Below, in pieces: positions 7,975 through 21,054 of a stretch of DNA of 64,000 bases (position 1 is its first letter; the number at the start of each line of letters is the position of its first letter). A program made the position numbers and the translations under genes. Source of the DNA: CAYWMD01 sp964458575 (GTDB lineage Bacteria > Verrucomicrobiota > Verrucomicrobiia > Limisphaerales > JADLHS01); assembly GCA_964458575.1 (NCBI GenBank), contig CAYWMD010000010.1, positions 60,666-124,665 on the forward strand, in the 5' to 3' direction. Under the pieces are notes generated by a model, which was given only the letters and a program-made list of their open reading frames with translations, did not search any database and was not told the origin of the DNA.

Positions 7975-8400
7975 ATGGCTAAGAAAATTGTCGGACAGAT
8001 CAAATTGCAGATTCCCGCCGGGCAGGCGAACCCCGCCCCGCCGGTCGGCCCCGCCTTGGGCCAGCACGGCGTCAACATCATGGGCTTCTGCAAAGAATTT
8101 AATGCGGCCACCAAGAACGACGCGGGTTTGGTGATCCCCGTCGTCATCACGGTTTATCAGGACAAGTCGTTCACGTTCATCACCAAGTCACCGCCGGCGT
8201 CCGTGCTGCTCAAGAAAGCTGCGGGCATCACGGCCGGTTCGGGCACGCCAAACAAGGACAAGGTCGGCAAGGTGAACCGCAAACAGATCATGGACATCGT
8301 GAAGCTTAAGTCGAAGGACATGAACGCAAGCACCGACGAGGCGGCCTTCCGCGTGATCGCCGGTACGGCACGCAGCATGGGAATTGAAGTCGTCGAATAA
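7975..8400 (+). CDS. rplK: 50S ribosomal protein L11
   Basis: Forms the GTPase-associated centre of the large subunit with 23S rRNA. It has 141 residues. N-terminal KKIVGQIKLQIPAGQANPAPPVGPALGQHGVN, split here as IPAGQANPAPPVGP and LGQHGVN, is diagnostic. The C-terminal RNA-binding domain includes AAGITAGSGTPNKDKVGK and ends with GTARSMGIEVVE. First gene of the L11-L1-L10-L7/L12 cluster. Confidence 0.97.
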   Translation: MAKKIVGQIKLQIPAGQANPAPPVGPALGQHGVNIMGFCKEFNAATKNDAGLVIPVVITVYQDKSFTFITKSPPASVLLKKAAGITAGSGTPNKDKVGKVNRKQIMDIVKLKSKDMNASTDEAAFRVIAGTARSMGIEVVE

Positions 8401-8451
8401 CCACAACGCGGGAGAGTCTGTAATCCGGGCTCGCATGCACCGCTCATAACA

Positions 8452-9147
8452 ATGCCAAGCAAACGATACAAAAAAGCGCTCGAACAGGTGGACGGCAAAA
8501 AAGCCTATCCCCTCAAGGATGCCGTGGGCGTCCTTGCCAAGTTCCCGAAAGCGAAATTTAACGAAACGATTGACCTCGCGTTCCGCCTCGGCGTGGACCC
8601 GAAGCAATCTGACCAGATGGTGCGCGGCACCGTCCCGCTGCCGCACGGCAGCGGCAAGACCGTCCGCGTGCTCGTGTTCGCCAAAAGCGGCGCGGCGGCG
8701 GACGCGGCGCGCGCCGCCGGCGCGGAATTCGTTGGCTACGAGGACATGATTGCGAAGTGCAACGGCGGTTGGGCCGACTTCGACGTGGCGGTGGCCACGC
8801 CCGAAGCAATGGCCGAAGTGCGGAAGCTGGGCAAGGTGCTCGGACCGCGCGGCCTCATGCCCAATCCCAAGACCGGCACGGTGACCGAAGACACCGCCAA
8901 AGCGGTTAAGGAAGTCAAGGCAGGCCGCGTTGAGTTCAAGATTGACAAGGCCGGCAACATTCACGTTCCGGTCGGCAAGGCGTCGTTCACGGTTGAACAG
9001 CTCGAAGAAAACGCCCGTGCGGTGATTGAAGCCGTTGCCAAGGCCAAGCCGTCCAGCACCAAGGGCACGTATATTTGTTCGTGCACGATTTCGGCGACGA
9101 TGAGCCCGCCGGTGCGGGTGGACATCAAGGAATTTGCGGCTCACTGA
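8452..9147 (+). CDS. rplA: 50S ribosomal protein L1
   Basis: Builds the L1 stalk, which moves deacylated tRNA out of the E site, and often represses its own operon. It has 231 residues with the signature LGPRGLMPNPKTGTVT and the terminal segment SSTKGTYICSCTISATMSPPVRVD. It begins 51 bases after rplK. Confidence 0.97.
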   Translation: MPSKRYKKALEQVDGKKAYPLKDAVGVLAKFPKAKFNETIDLAFRLGVDPKQSDQMVRGTVPLPHGSGKTVRVLVFAKSGAAADAARAAGAEFVGYEDMIAKCNGGWADFDVAVATPEAMAEVRKLGKVLGPRGLMPNPKTGTVTEDTAKAVKEVKAGRVEFKIDKAGNIHVPVGKASFTVEQLEENARAVIEAVAKAKPSSTKGTYICSCTISATMSPPVRVDIKEFAAH

Positions 9148-9190
9148 GCGCGCGTAACAACGATTCAACCATTCAACGCTTAAACAAACC

Positions 9191-9718
9191 ATGCGCGCTG
9201 AAAAAAAGATTATAACGAAAGATTACGTCGCCCGGTTGAACGCCTCGCCGTTCTTCATCGTGGTGAATTACACCGGCCTGAAGGTGGCCCAGTTGACGGA
9301 TTTGCGTAAACGCCTGAGCAAGGCTGGCGCGCAGATGTTCATCGTCAAGAATTCCATCTTCCGCATCGCGGCTCAGGAAGCCGGCATCAGTGATTTGAAC
9401 GGCTCGCTCGCGGGCCAGGTCGCGGTTGTCACCGGACAGAAGGACATTTCCGTCGCGGCCAAGGTCGTGAAGACTTTCGGCAAGGAAGTGGACAAACTGA
9501 AGGTCCATTTCGGCTACCTGAACAACCAGCGCATGGCCGAGGCGGACATCCTGACGCTCGCGGACTTGCCGGGCATCGAAGTGCTCCGCGCTAAATTCCT
9601 TGGATTATTGAATGCGCCAGCCACAAAACTGGTCGTATTGCTCAACACGCCCGCTTCGCAACTGGCGCGCGTGTTGCAGGCGCGCACCGAAAAAGAAGCG
9701 GCGGCGCCGGCGGCTTAA
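9191..9718 (+). CDS. rplJ: 50S ribosomal protein L10
   Basis: Anchors L7/L12 dimers to the ribosome stalk. It has 175 residues: an N-terminal rRNA-binding globular domain with FFIVVNYTGLKVAQLTDLR and FIVKNSIFRIA, then a C-terminal helix NTPASQLARVLQAR that docks L12 dimers. It ends in an Ala-rich tail. Confidence 0.95.
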   Translation: MRAEKKIITKDYVARLNASPFFIVVNYTGLKVAQLTDLRKRLSKAGAQMFIVKNSIFRIAAQEAGISDLNGSLAGQVAVVTGQKDISVAAKVVKTFGKEVDKLKVHFGYLNNQRMAEADILTLADLPGIEVLRAKFLGLLNAPATKLVVLLNTPASQLARVLQARTEKEAAAPAA

Positions 9719-9726
9719 AACAATTT

Positions 9727-9748
9727 CGGCCCGCGCGTTTGCGGGCCG
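9727..9748 (+). promoter_or_regulatory. Hairpin in the rplJ-rplL spacer
   Basis: Perfect 8-bp stem cggcccgc/gcgggccg with a 6-base loop, 9 bases after the rplJ stop, without a U-tract. In many bacteria a structure here tunes the excess of L12 over L10. The remaining 130 bases of the spacer hold no gene. Confidence 0.5.
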
Positions 9749-9878
9749 GGAACAAACCAACAACAACGTAAATCGTCGGTTCCTACGAACTCAAAACAGC
9801 CCGGGCTTGGGACGCCGGCGGCAAGCGAAGGCGGCCCGTGGCTGACGACGAGACGAATGGAAAGGCAAAGTTAGTTAT

Positions 9879-10271
9879 ATGGCAGACATCGGAAACCTGG
9901 TGGAAGAGTTGAGCAAACTGACGGTCCTGGAGACCGCTGATTTGGTTAAGAAATTGGAAGAGAAATGGGGCGTTACTGCCGCCGCGCCTGTCGCGGTTGC
10001 GGCCGCTGGTGGTGGCGGTGCTGGCGCGGCTGCGGCTCCGGCTGCGGAAGCCAAGACCACGTTCGACGTGATCCTCGCATCGGCCCCGGCGGATAAGAAG
10101 ATCGCGGTCATCAAGGCCGTGCGCGAAGTCAAAGCCGGCCTGGGCTTGGCGGAAGCCAAGGCCCTCGTCGAGGGCGCGCCCAAGCCTGTGTTGGAAGGCG
10201 CTCCGAAGGCGGAAGCCGACGCGGCCAAGAAGAAGTTGGAAGACGCGGGCGCGAAGGTCGAGGTCAAGTAA
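9879..10271 (+). CDS. rplL: 50S ribosomal protein L7/L12
   Basis: Multicopy stalk protein that recruits translational GTPases. It has 130 residues: an N-terminal dimerisation domain (VEELSKLTVLETADLVKKLEE), an Ala/Gly/Pro hinge (about 35-55), and the C-terminal domain with KIAVIKAVREVKAGLGLAEA and KKLEDAGAKVEVK. Confidence 0.97.
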   Translation: MADIGNLVEELSKLTVLETADLVKKLEEKWGVTAAAPVAVAAAGGGGAGAAAAPAAEAKTTFDVILASAPADKKIAVIKAVREVKAGLGLAEAKALVEGAPKPVLEGAPKAEADAAKKKLEDAGAKVEVK

Positions 10272-10284
10272 CCGGCGGATTTCA

Positions 10285-10310
10285 GGGGCGGCGCCGGTTG
10301 GCGCCGCCCC
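10285..10310 (+). terminator. Strong hairpin between rplL and rpoB (attenuator candidate)
   Basis: Perfect 11-bp GC stem (10285-10295 with 10300-10310) and a ggtt loop, 13 bases after the rplL stop. It lacks a T-run, so partial termination or RNA processing is more likely than full termination. This matches the known attenuation point before rpoBC in other bacteria. The 190 bases after it hold no gene and may contain a second promoter. Confidence 0.6.
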
Positions 10311-10504
10311 GATTTGCCCAGTAGAGTTTCAAAATAAAACAGTTGAACAACAAGTCCCTGAACACGTTCGGGGTTCGACAGTTGGCAGGTTCGCGGTTCG
10401 GTCTGGCATTTGCAATGCCGGGGTTGAACGGCAGGGGCCTGCTTTGTGTCGTTTCTGATAAACAACCGTCCGGCGTTGAGCCGGCCATGCAATAAAGGCC
10501 CCCC

Positions 10505-13500
10505 ATGTCATCGCGAGCAACAGAAGAGCGGATCAATTTCGGCAAGATCAAGGAAATCATCGCCCCGCCGAACTTGATCGAATTGCAGACCGATTCGTAC
10601 AAGGAATTCCTCCAGGCGGACGTCGCGCCCACCAAGCGCAAGAACCTGGGTTTGCAGGCCGTCTTCACCGAGGTCTTCCCCATCGAAAGCTACGACGGCA
10701 AGTGCAAGCTGGATTTCCACTCCTATGAAATCGGTGAGCCGAAGCTCGACTGGTTGGAGTGCCTGCGCGAGGGCCTGACCTACGGCGCGCCCCTCTACGT
10801 CACATTCCTGCTCAAGGACGAAAAGGGCAGCAAGGAAGAAAAAGTTTTCATGGGCGAACTGCCGCTCATGACGCCGCAAGGCACGTTCGTCATCAACGGC
10901 GCCGAGCGCGTCATCGTCAGCCAGTTGCATCGCTCGCCTGGCCTGGCCTTCGAGAAAACCATTCATCCGAATGGCAAGGAGCTCTTCTCGTTCCGCATCA
11001 TTCCGGACCGCGGTTCGTGGTACGAGGCGCAGTTCGACACGAACGATTTGCTGTACGTTTATCTGGACCGCAAGAAACGCCGTCGCAAATTTTTGACGAC
11101 GACGCTGTTCCGGGCGTTGAGCTTCCTCGACACCGAAGGCGAGGGCGATGCGAAAAGCCGGAGCAAGAAGGACAAGGAAGCCGAGAAGTTGCGCGGCACC
11201 GATGAGGAAATCCTCAAGCTGTTCTACGAAATCGAAGAACTGACCGTGAAGGAAGCGGAGAAGCTCGAAGACCTGCCGAACAAGGTCTTGATTCACGACG
11301 CGGTGGACGAGGAGAAGGGCCTCGTTGTTGCACGCGCGTTCGAGCCGTTGTCCAAGGCCGTCGTGAAACAGATTGCCGAACTGGGCGCGAAGTCCATCAA
11401 GGTCGTGGACACCACGGTGGACGAAGGGATCACGATCAAGTGCATGAAGAAAGATCCCGCCAAGAACGAGGAAGAGGCGTTGAAGGACATTTACCGCCGC
11501 CTCCGTCCGGGAGATCCGCCCACTGCGGCCAACGCCCGTGCGTTGATCAAACGGCTGTTCTTCGATCCGAAGCGGTATGACCTCGGCCGCGTCGGTCGCT
11601 ACAAAATTCACCAGAAGCTCGGCGTGAAGGACAAAAACGATTCGCGCATCTTGACGAAGGAAGATCTGGTCGCGGCGACCAAGTATCTGCTCCGGCTCAA
11701 GAAGGGCGAAGGTTCGTTGGATGACATTGACCACCTGGGCAGCCGCCGCATCCGCACGGTGGGCGAATTGCTCGCCAACCAGTGCCGGGTGGGCCTCGCC
11801 CGCACCGAGCGGCTTGTGAAGGAGCGCATGACGCTCTTCGATCAGGGCGCCGAAGCGATGACGCCGCAGAAGCTCATCAACCCGAAAGCGCTGTCCGCGG
11901 TGATCCGCGATTTCTTCGGGCGTTCGCAGCTTTCGCAGTTCATGGACCAGATCAATCCGCTGGCGGAACTGACGCACAAGCGCCGTCTCTCCGCGCTCGG
12001 ACCGGGAGGCCTCTCCCGCGATCGCGCGGGTTTCGAAGTGCGCGACGTGCATCCTTCGCACTACGGTCGCATCTGCCCGGTGGAAACGCCGGAAGGCCCG
12101 AACATCGGTTTGATCGCGTCGCTCGCGACGTTTGCGCGCATCAACGATTTCGGCTTCCTCGAAACGCCCTATCGCAAGGTCGAAGGCGGCAAGGTGTCCG
12201 AAAAAATTGATTACCTGACGGCTGACCGTGAGGAAACCTATGTCATCGCGCAGGCGAATTCGCCCATTGATGACAAGGGACGTTTCACGACGGACCGTGC
12301 CGTGTGTCGTGGCAAGGGCGACTTCATTGACGTCGAGCCGGCGCACGTGGACTACATGGACGTATCGCCGAAACAGCTCGTCTCCGTGGCCGCGTCCCTG
12401 ATTCCCTTCCTGGAACATGACGACGCCAACCGCGCGTTGATGGGTTCGAACATGCAGCGCCAGGCGGTGCCGTTGCTCATCACCGAAGCGCCGCTCGTGG
12501 CAACGGGGCTCGAAGAGCGCGTGGCCCGGGATTCCCGCGCCGTCATGGTCGCCGAGGAGGCCGGCAAAGTGGCATCCGTCACCGGCAACCAGATCATCAT
12601 CACCGAAAGCGGCAAGGTGCCCGAGGGCAAGAAAAAGATCAAAAACGACCCGGCCAACGGCGTCTGGGTTTATCCCGTCCGCAAATTCATGCGGTCGAAC
12701 GCGGCCACGTGCATCAATCAGAAGATTCTCGTCCACAAAGGCCAGCCCGTGAAGAAGGGCCAGGTCATTGCCGACGGTCCCTGCACGCAAAACGGTGAAC
12801 TCGCCCTCGGTCGCAACGTGCTCGTCGCGTTCATGCCGTGGAACGGTTACAACTTCGAGGACGCCATCCTGATCAGCGAGCGCATCGTGAAGGACGACGT
12901 GTTCACCTCGATTCACATTGATGAGTTCGAGGTGGCGGCCCGCGACACAAAGCTCGGCCCGGAAGAAATCACGCGCGACATTCCCAACCTGGGCGACGAG
13001 GCCCTCAAGAATCTCGGTCCGGACGGTGTCATTCGCATCGGGGCGGAAGTCAAGCCGGGCGACATTCTTGTTGGCAAAATCACGCCCAAGTCGGAGACCG
13101 AACTGGCGCCGGAGGAACGTCTGCTCCGCGCGATCTTTGGCGAAAAGGCTGCGGACGTGAAGGACACCTCGCTCAAAGTCCCGTCCGGCACTTATGGCAT
13201 CGTCATGGACGTGAAGGTGTCCTCCAAGAAAGACAGCGAAGCCGGCCGGAGCACCGCCTCCGAGGGCAAACGCGCAATGAAGCAAATCGAGGAGGAGCAT
13301 CGCAAGAAGCTCGAAGAGCTCCGCGATCAGCTTACCGAAGCCCTGAGCAACATCCTGCTCGGTGAAAAAATCCCGCTCGACGTCGTCAACAGCGAAACCG
13401 GCGAAATCATCATCCCGGCCAACCGCAAGATCACGAAGACGTTGTTGCGCAAGCTCGCGGAGCTTTACGACCGCATCGAAATTGATCCGTCGCCCATCCG

Positions 13501-14428
13501 CAACAAGATCAACGAAATCATCGGCTCGTTCAAAAAGCGCTTCGACGACCTCCAGATGCAATACGACGAGGAAGTCGAGCGTGCCGAGTCCGGCGAAGGC
13601 GTGGACAGTGGCGTCGTCAAATCCGTGCGCGTTTACATCGCCTCCAAGCGCAAATTGTCGGTCGGTGACAAAATGGCCGGCCGCCACGGTAACAAGGGCG
13701 TTGTCGCCAAGATCGTTCCCGAAGAGGACATGCCGTTCCTGGCGGACGGGACTCCGGTGGACATCGTGTTGAACCCGCTGGGCGTGCCTTCGCGCATGAA
13801 CGTGGGGCAGGTGCTCGAAACGCACCTAGGCTGGGCCGCGAGGATTCTCGGCATGAAATTCGCCACGCCGGTGTTTGATGGCATCAAGGAAAAGAACATT
13901 CGCAAGTACCTTGAAGACGCGGGCGACAAGCTGAAGCAGGACATCAACGTCCAACTCGTCGGCGAGAACGGCAAGGCGACACTGCTTGACGGCCGAACGG
14001 GCGAACCGTTCGATCAGGAAGTCGTGGTGGGCTACATCTACATGATGAAGCTGGGGCACCTCGTCGCGGACAAGATCCACGCCCGCGCGGTCGGGCCTTA
14101 CTCGCTCGTCACGCAGCAACCGCTCGGCGGCAAGGCCCAATACGGCGGTCAGCGTTTCGGCGAAATGGAAGTGTGGGCGATGGAAGCCTACGGCGCGGCG
14201 TACACATTGCAGGAACTGCTCACCGTCAAATCCGACGATGTGCAGGGCCGCACGCGCATTTACGAAAGCATCGTCAAAGGCGACAACAGCCTTGAAGCCG
14301 GTATTCCCGAGTCGTTCAACGTGCTCGTAAAGGAAATGCAATCGCTATGCCTCGACGTGAAGGTCGGTTACACCAACCCGATTGAACAACCCGCCGAAAC
14401 CACGGCGATTTTAGGCAACGCCGGTTAA
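10505..14428 (+). CDS. rpoB: DNA-directed RNA polymerase subunit beta
   Basis: Catalytic core subunit of RNA polymerase, 1307 residues. The rifampicin-binding region FMDQINPLAELTHKRRLSALG starts near residue 478 (shown as FMDQINPLAELTHKRR); the residues where resistance mutations arise look wild type (Q, D, H, R, S, L kept). Further on are VETPEGPNIGLI, GDKMAGRHGNKG and the C-terminal LGGKAQYGGQRFGEMEVWA and LTVKSDDVQGR. ATG follows a gcccccc context with no strong Shine-Dalgarno. It precedes rpoC by 45 bases. Confidence 0.98.
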   Translation: MSSRATEERINFGKIKEIIAPPNLIELQTDSYKEFLQADVAPTKRKNLGLQAVFTEVFPIESYDGKCKLDFHSYEIGEPKLDWLECLREGLTYGAPLYVTFLLKDEKGSKEEKVFMGELPLMTPQGTFVINGAERVIVSQLHRSPGLAFEKTIHPNGKELFSFRIIPDRGSWYEAQFDTNDLLYVYLDRKKRRRKFLTTTLFRALSFLDTEGEGDAKSRSKKDKEAEKLRGTDEEILKLFYEIEELTVKEAEKLEDLPNKVLIHDAVDEEKGLVVARAFEPLSKAVVKQIAELGAKSIKVVDTTVDEGITIKCMKKDPAKNEEEALKDIYRRLRPGDPPTAANARALIKRLFFDPKRYDLGRVGRYKIHQKLGVKDKNDSRILTKEDLVAATKYLLRLKKGEGSLDDIDHLGSRRIRTVGELLANQCRVGLARTERLVKERMTLFDQGAEAMTPQKLINPKALSAVIRDFFGRSQLSQFMDQINPLAELTHKRRLSALGPGGLSRDRAGFEVRDVHPSHYGRICPVETPEGPNIGLIASLATFARINDFGFLETPYRKVEGGKVSEKIDYLTADREETYVIAQANSPIDDKGRFTTDRAVCRGKGDFIDVEPAHVDYMDVSPKQLVSVAASLIPFLEHDDANRALMGSNMQRQAVPLLITEAPLVATGLEERVARDSRAVMVAEEAGKVASVTGNQIIITESGKVPEGKKKIKNDPANGVWVYPVRKFMRSNAATCINQKILVHKGQPVKKGQVIADGPCTQNGELALGRNVLVAFMPWNGYNFEDAILISERIVKDDVFTSIHIDEFEVAARDTKLGPEEITRDIPNLGDEALKNLGPDGVIRIGAEVKPGDILVGKITPKSETELAPEERLLRAIFGEKAADVKDTSLKVPSGTYGIVMDVKVSSKKDSEAGRSTASEGKRAMKQIEEEHRKKLEELRDQLTEALSNILLGEKIPLDVVNSETGEIIIPANRKITKTLLRKLAELYDRIEIDPSPIRNKINEIIGSFKKRFDDLQMQYDEEVERAESGEGVDSGVVKSVRVYIASKRKLSVGDKMAGRHGNKGVVAKIVPEEDMPFLADGTPVDIVLNPLGVPSRMNVGQVLETHLGWAARILGMKFATPVFDGIKEKNIRKYLEDAGDKLKQDINVQLVGENGKATLLDGRTGEPFDQEVVVGYIYMMKLGHLVADKIHARAVGPYSLVTQQPLGGKAQYGGQRFGEMEVWAMEAYGAAYTLQELLTVKSDDVQGRTRIYESIVKGDNSLEAGIPESFNVLVKEMQSLCLDVKVGYTNPIEQPAETTAILGNAG

Positions 14429-14473
14429 CCAAATTGAATTTGCGAACCCAACTCGCTCAAATCCTGAAACTAT

Positions 14474-18616
<4,143 letters not shown>

Positions 18617-18638
18617 TTCGCCTGGCAATTCAATCACC

Positions 18639-18676
18639 GCCCGGATTGGGGATACTCAATCCGGGCGTTTCTCTTT
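18639..18676 (+). terminator. Rho-independent terminator after rpoC
   Basis: 10-bp stem gcccggattg / caatccgggc with an 8-base loop, followed by gtttctcttt. It lies 23 bases after the rpoC stop and just before the convergent DsbD-like gene. Confidence 0.85.
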
Positions 18677-18682
18677 GATGGG

Positions 18683-20857
18683 TCAGCGGGACGCTTTTTG
18701 CAGCGCTTCCAGGATCAGGCTGGCATAATGGCCCGGTCCCAGCAGGGGATTCGGGTCCGGCAGAACGATGGGCGGTTCAGCGGCTGACTTCGGATAAACC
18801 AGCACCAGGGGCACGCCGGCCCGGTCGAATTGGGCCAGCGCCTCCGTGATGTCGGGAGGGGAGTCCGTGTAGTCCGCGATCAGGGCGACCACTTTGGCTT
18901 CGGTGAGTGTGTCGATTACGTTTTGTCTTTCGAGCGCGGGCTTCACGATGGAATTACAGGTGATGCACCACTTCGCGGTGAAATCCACAAGCACCACCTG
19001 GCCTTTTGCCCGGGCTTCGTTAACGGCCTGTGCGCTCCAGCGTTGCCAGGCGTAGCCCTTGGGTGCGTTCTTGAGCGAGGCGGTCGTGCCGGGAGATCGC
19101 CAGCGAAGGTTCGCGTCCAGAGCCCAACCGTATCCGACGGCCAACAGCAAAACGCAAATCACGACTGCCAGTCCCTTACGCCGGCTACCGCGTTGCACAA
19201 ACGCGCCGAAGACCCACGTCGCGAGCGCCACGAAGACCAGAAAAATGCCCAGCCACCACGCGCGTTCGCCATAATGATCGGTCGTAAGACTGGCCAGCCA
19301 GACCGCCGTGGCCAGCATCGGGAAACCCATGGCGATTTTGAAATTCTCCATCCACACGCCTGGTTTGGGCAGAAACTTCAACCACGCCGGATGCCAGCTC
19401 AATACAACGTACGGCGCGGCAAGACCCAGCCCGGCGCTCAGAAATACCATCACGACGACAGCCGCCGGTTGCACAAACGCGAAGCCCAGCGCCACGCTCA
19501 GGAACGGCGCGGTGCAGGGTGTGGCCAGGGCAGTGGCCAGCACGCCATTGAAAAAAGCACCCGCCACGCCGTGTTGCGATGCCAGTTCGCCGGCGGCGCC
19601 GATCACGCGTCCGCCCAGGGTTGCCTCGAAAAGACCGAAGAGGTTCAACGCGACGAGAGTAACCAGCACCGTCATGCCCACAATGAATTGCGGATTGCTG
19701 AACTGCATGCCCCACCCGGCTTTGTGTCCGGCGGCCTTGATGCCAATCACGACGCCGGCCAGGACGAAGAATGAAACCAGCACTCCCAGGGCATAAACCA
19801 ACCCCAGTCGTCGCACGCGACCCGGCGATTCTTTCGCCTGGCTGACGAAGCTGAGGATTTTCAGCGCGATGACGGGCAGCACGCAGGGCATCACATTCAG
19901 TATCAAACCACCCAGAAACGCATAAAGCAGCATCAGCCCAAGCGCATTGGGTGCGGTCACCGTCGGGGAAGCTGGTGAAGGCGACATTGTGGTAGTGCTG
20001 TGCGGCGACGACTTGCTGGCCGGGGGGGGGCCGGCTGGGGCGTCCAAGGGAAGGTCGGCGATGTAACCTTGGGTTTCGCCACCGCTTGTTTGCACCAGGA
20101 CGCCGCTGATTTTCACCGGCCAGTCGCCCTCGTATTTCTTCACGACCTTACGCAAACGGATCTTGCCGGGGGCATCGGAAAGATTTTCTGTCGCCGGTTG
20201 GACTTCAAAGTTGTCTGAAGCATGAGGAAAGAAATCAGCGTCTTTGACGGTGGCCGGCGCGGTCCATTCCAGAATCAACGGCCGCTTGTCGCCGTTGGCC
20301 GGCGCTTCCCACGCGGCGCGGGCTTCCAGCCCCGTCGCGACTTCCGGCATTTGCTTGGCCCAGCGGGCCAGGACTTCCGCGTCGGCGGAAGGCTTGGTTG
20401 CATCGGAGATGTCCAGTTGTGCTTCGACATTGGCGCTGCCGGGGACGCATTGCTCATGGCATTCGAGCCAGGACACCTTGGCCTTCAACACTACGGTTCC
20501 CGGCTTGAGGTCACTGGCCAGTTTGAGCGGCACGAGCAAAATGGCTTCGTCGTGCAGCACGTAGGTGGTCAGTCCCTCCTCCGAGTATTTCTCGGGCAAC
20601 GGCCATTGAACTTCGCCAGTGGTAATCCCAGGTGGCAGCGCCCACTTGATGGTCGTGGCCTTGCCGGACTCGCCCGGGTTCTTCCAATAGGTGTGCCAGC
20701 CCGGGTCCATTTGCACGCGGATGCCGGCCGTGACGGTTTCGCCCGGTTTCGCGCTGGACGCCGAGAGCAGGAGGGTTGCGCGCGTGTGCGCGGCGCCGGC
20801 ATGGAAGCACGAAACCCAGATCAATCCCGCGATGAGGGCGGCCAGTGTTCGTTGCAT
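18683..20857 (-). CDS. DsbD-like thiol:disulfide interchange protein
   Basis: Membrane protein that moves electrons from cytoplasmic thioredoxin to the periplasm. It has 724 residues. A signal peptide is followed by a periplasmic domain with the Cys pair WLECHEQCVP, a block of about eight membrane segments with the redox Cys motifs NVMPCVLPVIALK and LATPCTAPFLSVA, and a C-terminal thioredoxin-like domain with FTAKWCITCNS. The start MQRTLAALIAG at 20857 gives a clean signal peptide; longer in-frame starts exist upstream. The partner substrates are not visible in the window. It converges with rpoC. Confidence 0.9.
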   Translation of the reverse strand: MQRTLAALIAGLIWVSCFHAGAAHTRATLLLSASSAKPGETVTAGIRVQMDPGWHTYWKNPGESGKATTIKWALPPGITTGEVQWPLPEKYSEEGLTTYVLHDEAILLVPLKLASDLKPGTVVLKAKVSWLECHEQCVPGSANVEAQLDISDATKPSADAEVLARWAKQMPEVATGLEARAAWEAPANGDKRPLILEWTAPATVKDADFFPHASDNFEVQPATENLSDAPGKIRLRKVVKKYEGDWPVKISGVLVQTSGGETQGYIADLPLDAPAGPPPASKSSPHSTTTMSPSPASPTVTAPNALGLMLLYAFLGGLILNVMPCVLPVIALKILSFVSQAKESPGRVRRLGLVYALGVLVSFFVLAGVVIGIKAAGHKAGWGMQFSNPQFIVGMTVLVTLVALNLFGLFEATLGGRVIGAAGELASQHGVAGAFFNGVLATALATPCTAPFLSVALGFAFVQPAAVVVMVFLSAGLGLAAPYVVLSWHPAWLKFLPKPGVWMENFKIAMGFPMLATAVWLASLTTDHYGERAWWLGIFLVFVALATWVFGAFVQRGSRRKGLAVVICVLLLAVGYGWALDANLRWRSPGTTASLKNAPKGYAWQRWSAQAVNEARAKGQVVLVDFTAKWCITCNSIVKPALERQNVIDTLTEAKVVALIADYTDSPPDITEALAQFDRAGVPLVLVYPKSAAEPPIVLPDPNPLLGPGHYASLILEALQKASR

Positions 20858-20934
20858 GGAGATATAGATGCCAGAGTGCGACAAATGTTTGAACATATTT
20901 CGTAACGGAACGACCGGGCGACTTCTGGCTTTTG

Positions 20935-20991
20935 GTTGGCGTTCAAGCTTCGGCTTGCCTCCCAGGAACACGCTGAAGCGTTAACTCCAAC
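20935..20991 (+). repeat. REP-like imperfect inverted repeat
   Basis: Two arms of about 23 bases, beginning gttgg and ending ccaac, separated by about 11 bases, with several mismatches. It lies in the divergent spacer between the DsbD-like and PLD genes. It has no coding content, and looks like a dispersed intergenic hairpin repeat. Confidence 0.5.
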
Positions 20992-21054
20992 GGGGCATTT
21001 CGGTTGGTTGCGCGGCGCATTTGCCAATTACACGCCACGTTCGTAAAATGACGC

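Noticed and set aside
10508..13825. 1105-codon open frame on the minus strand opposite rpoB
   Set aside because: Antisense shadow of the GC-rich third positions of rpoB; Arg/His/Asp/Val-rich composition and no domain.
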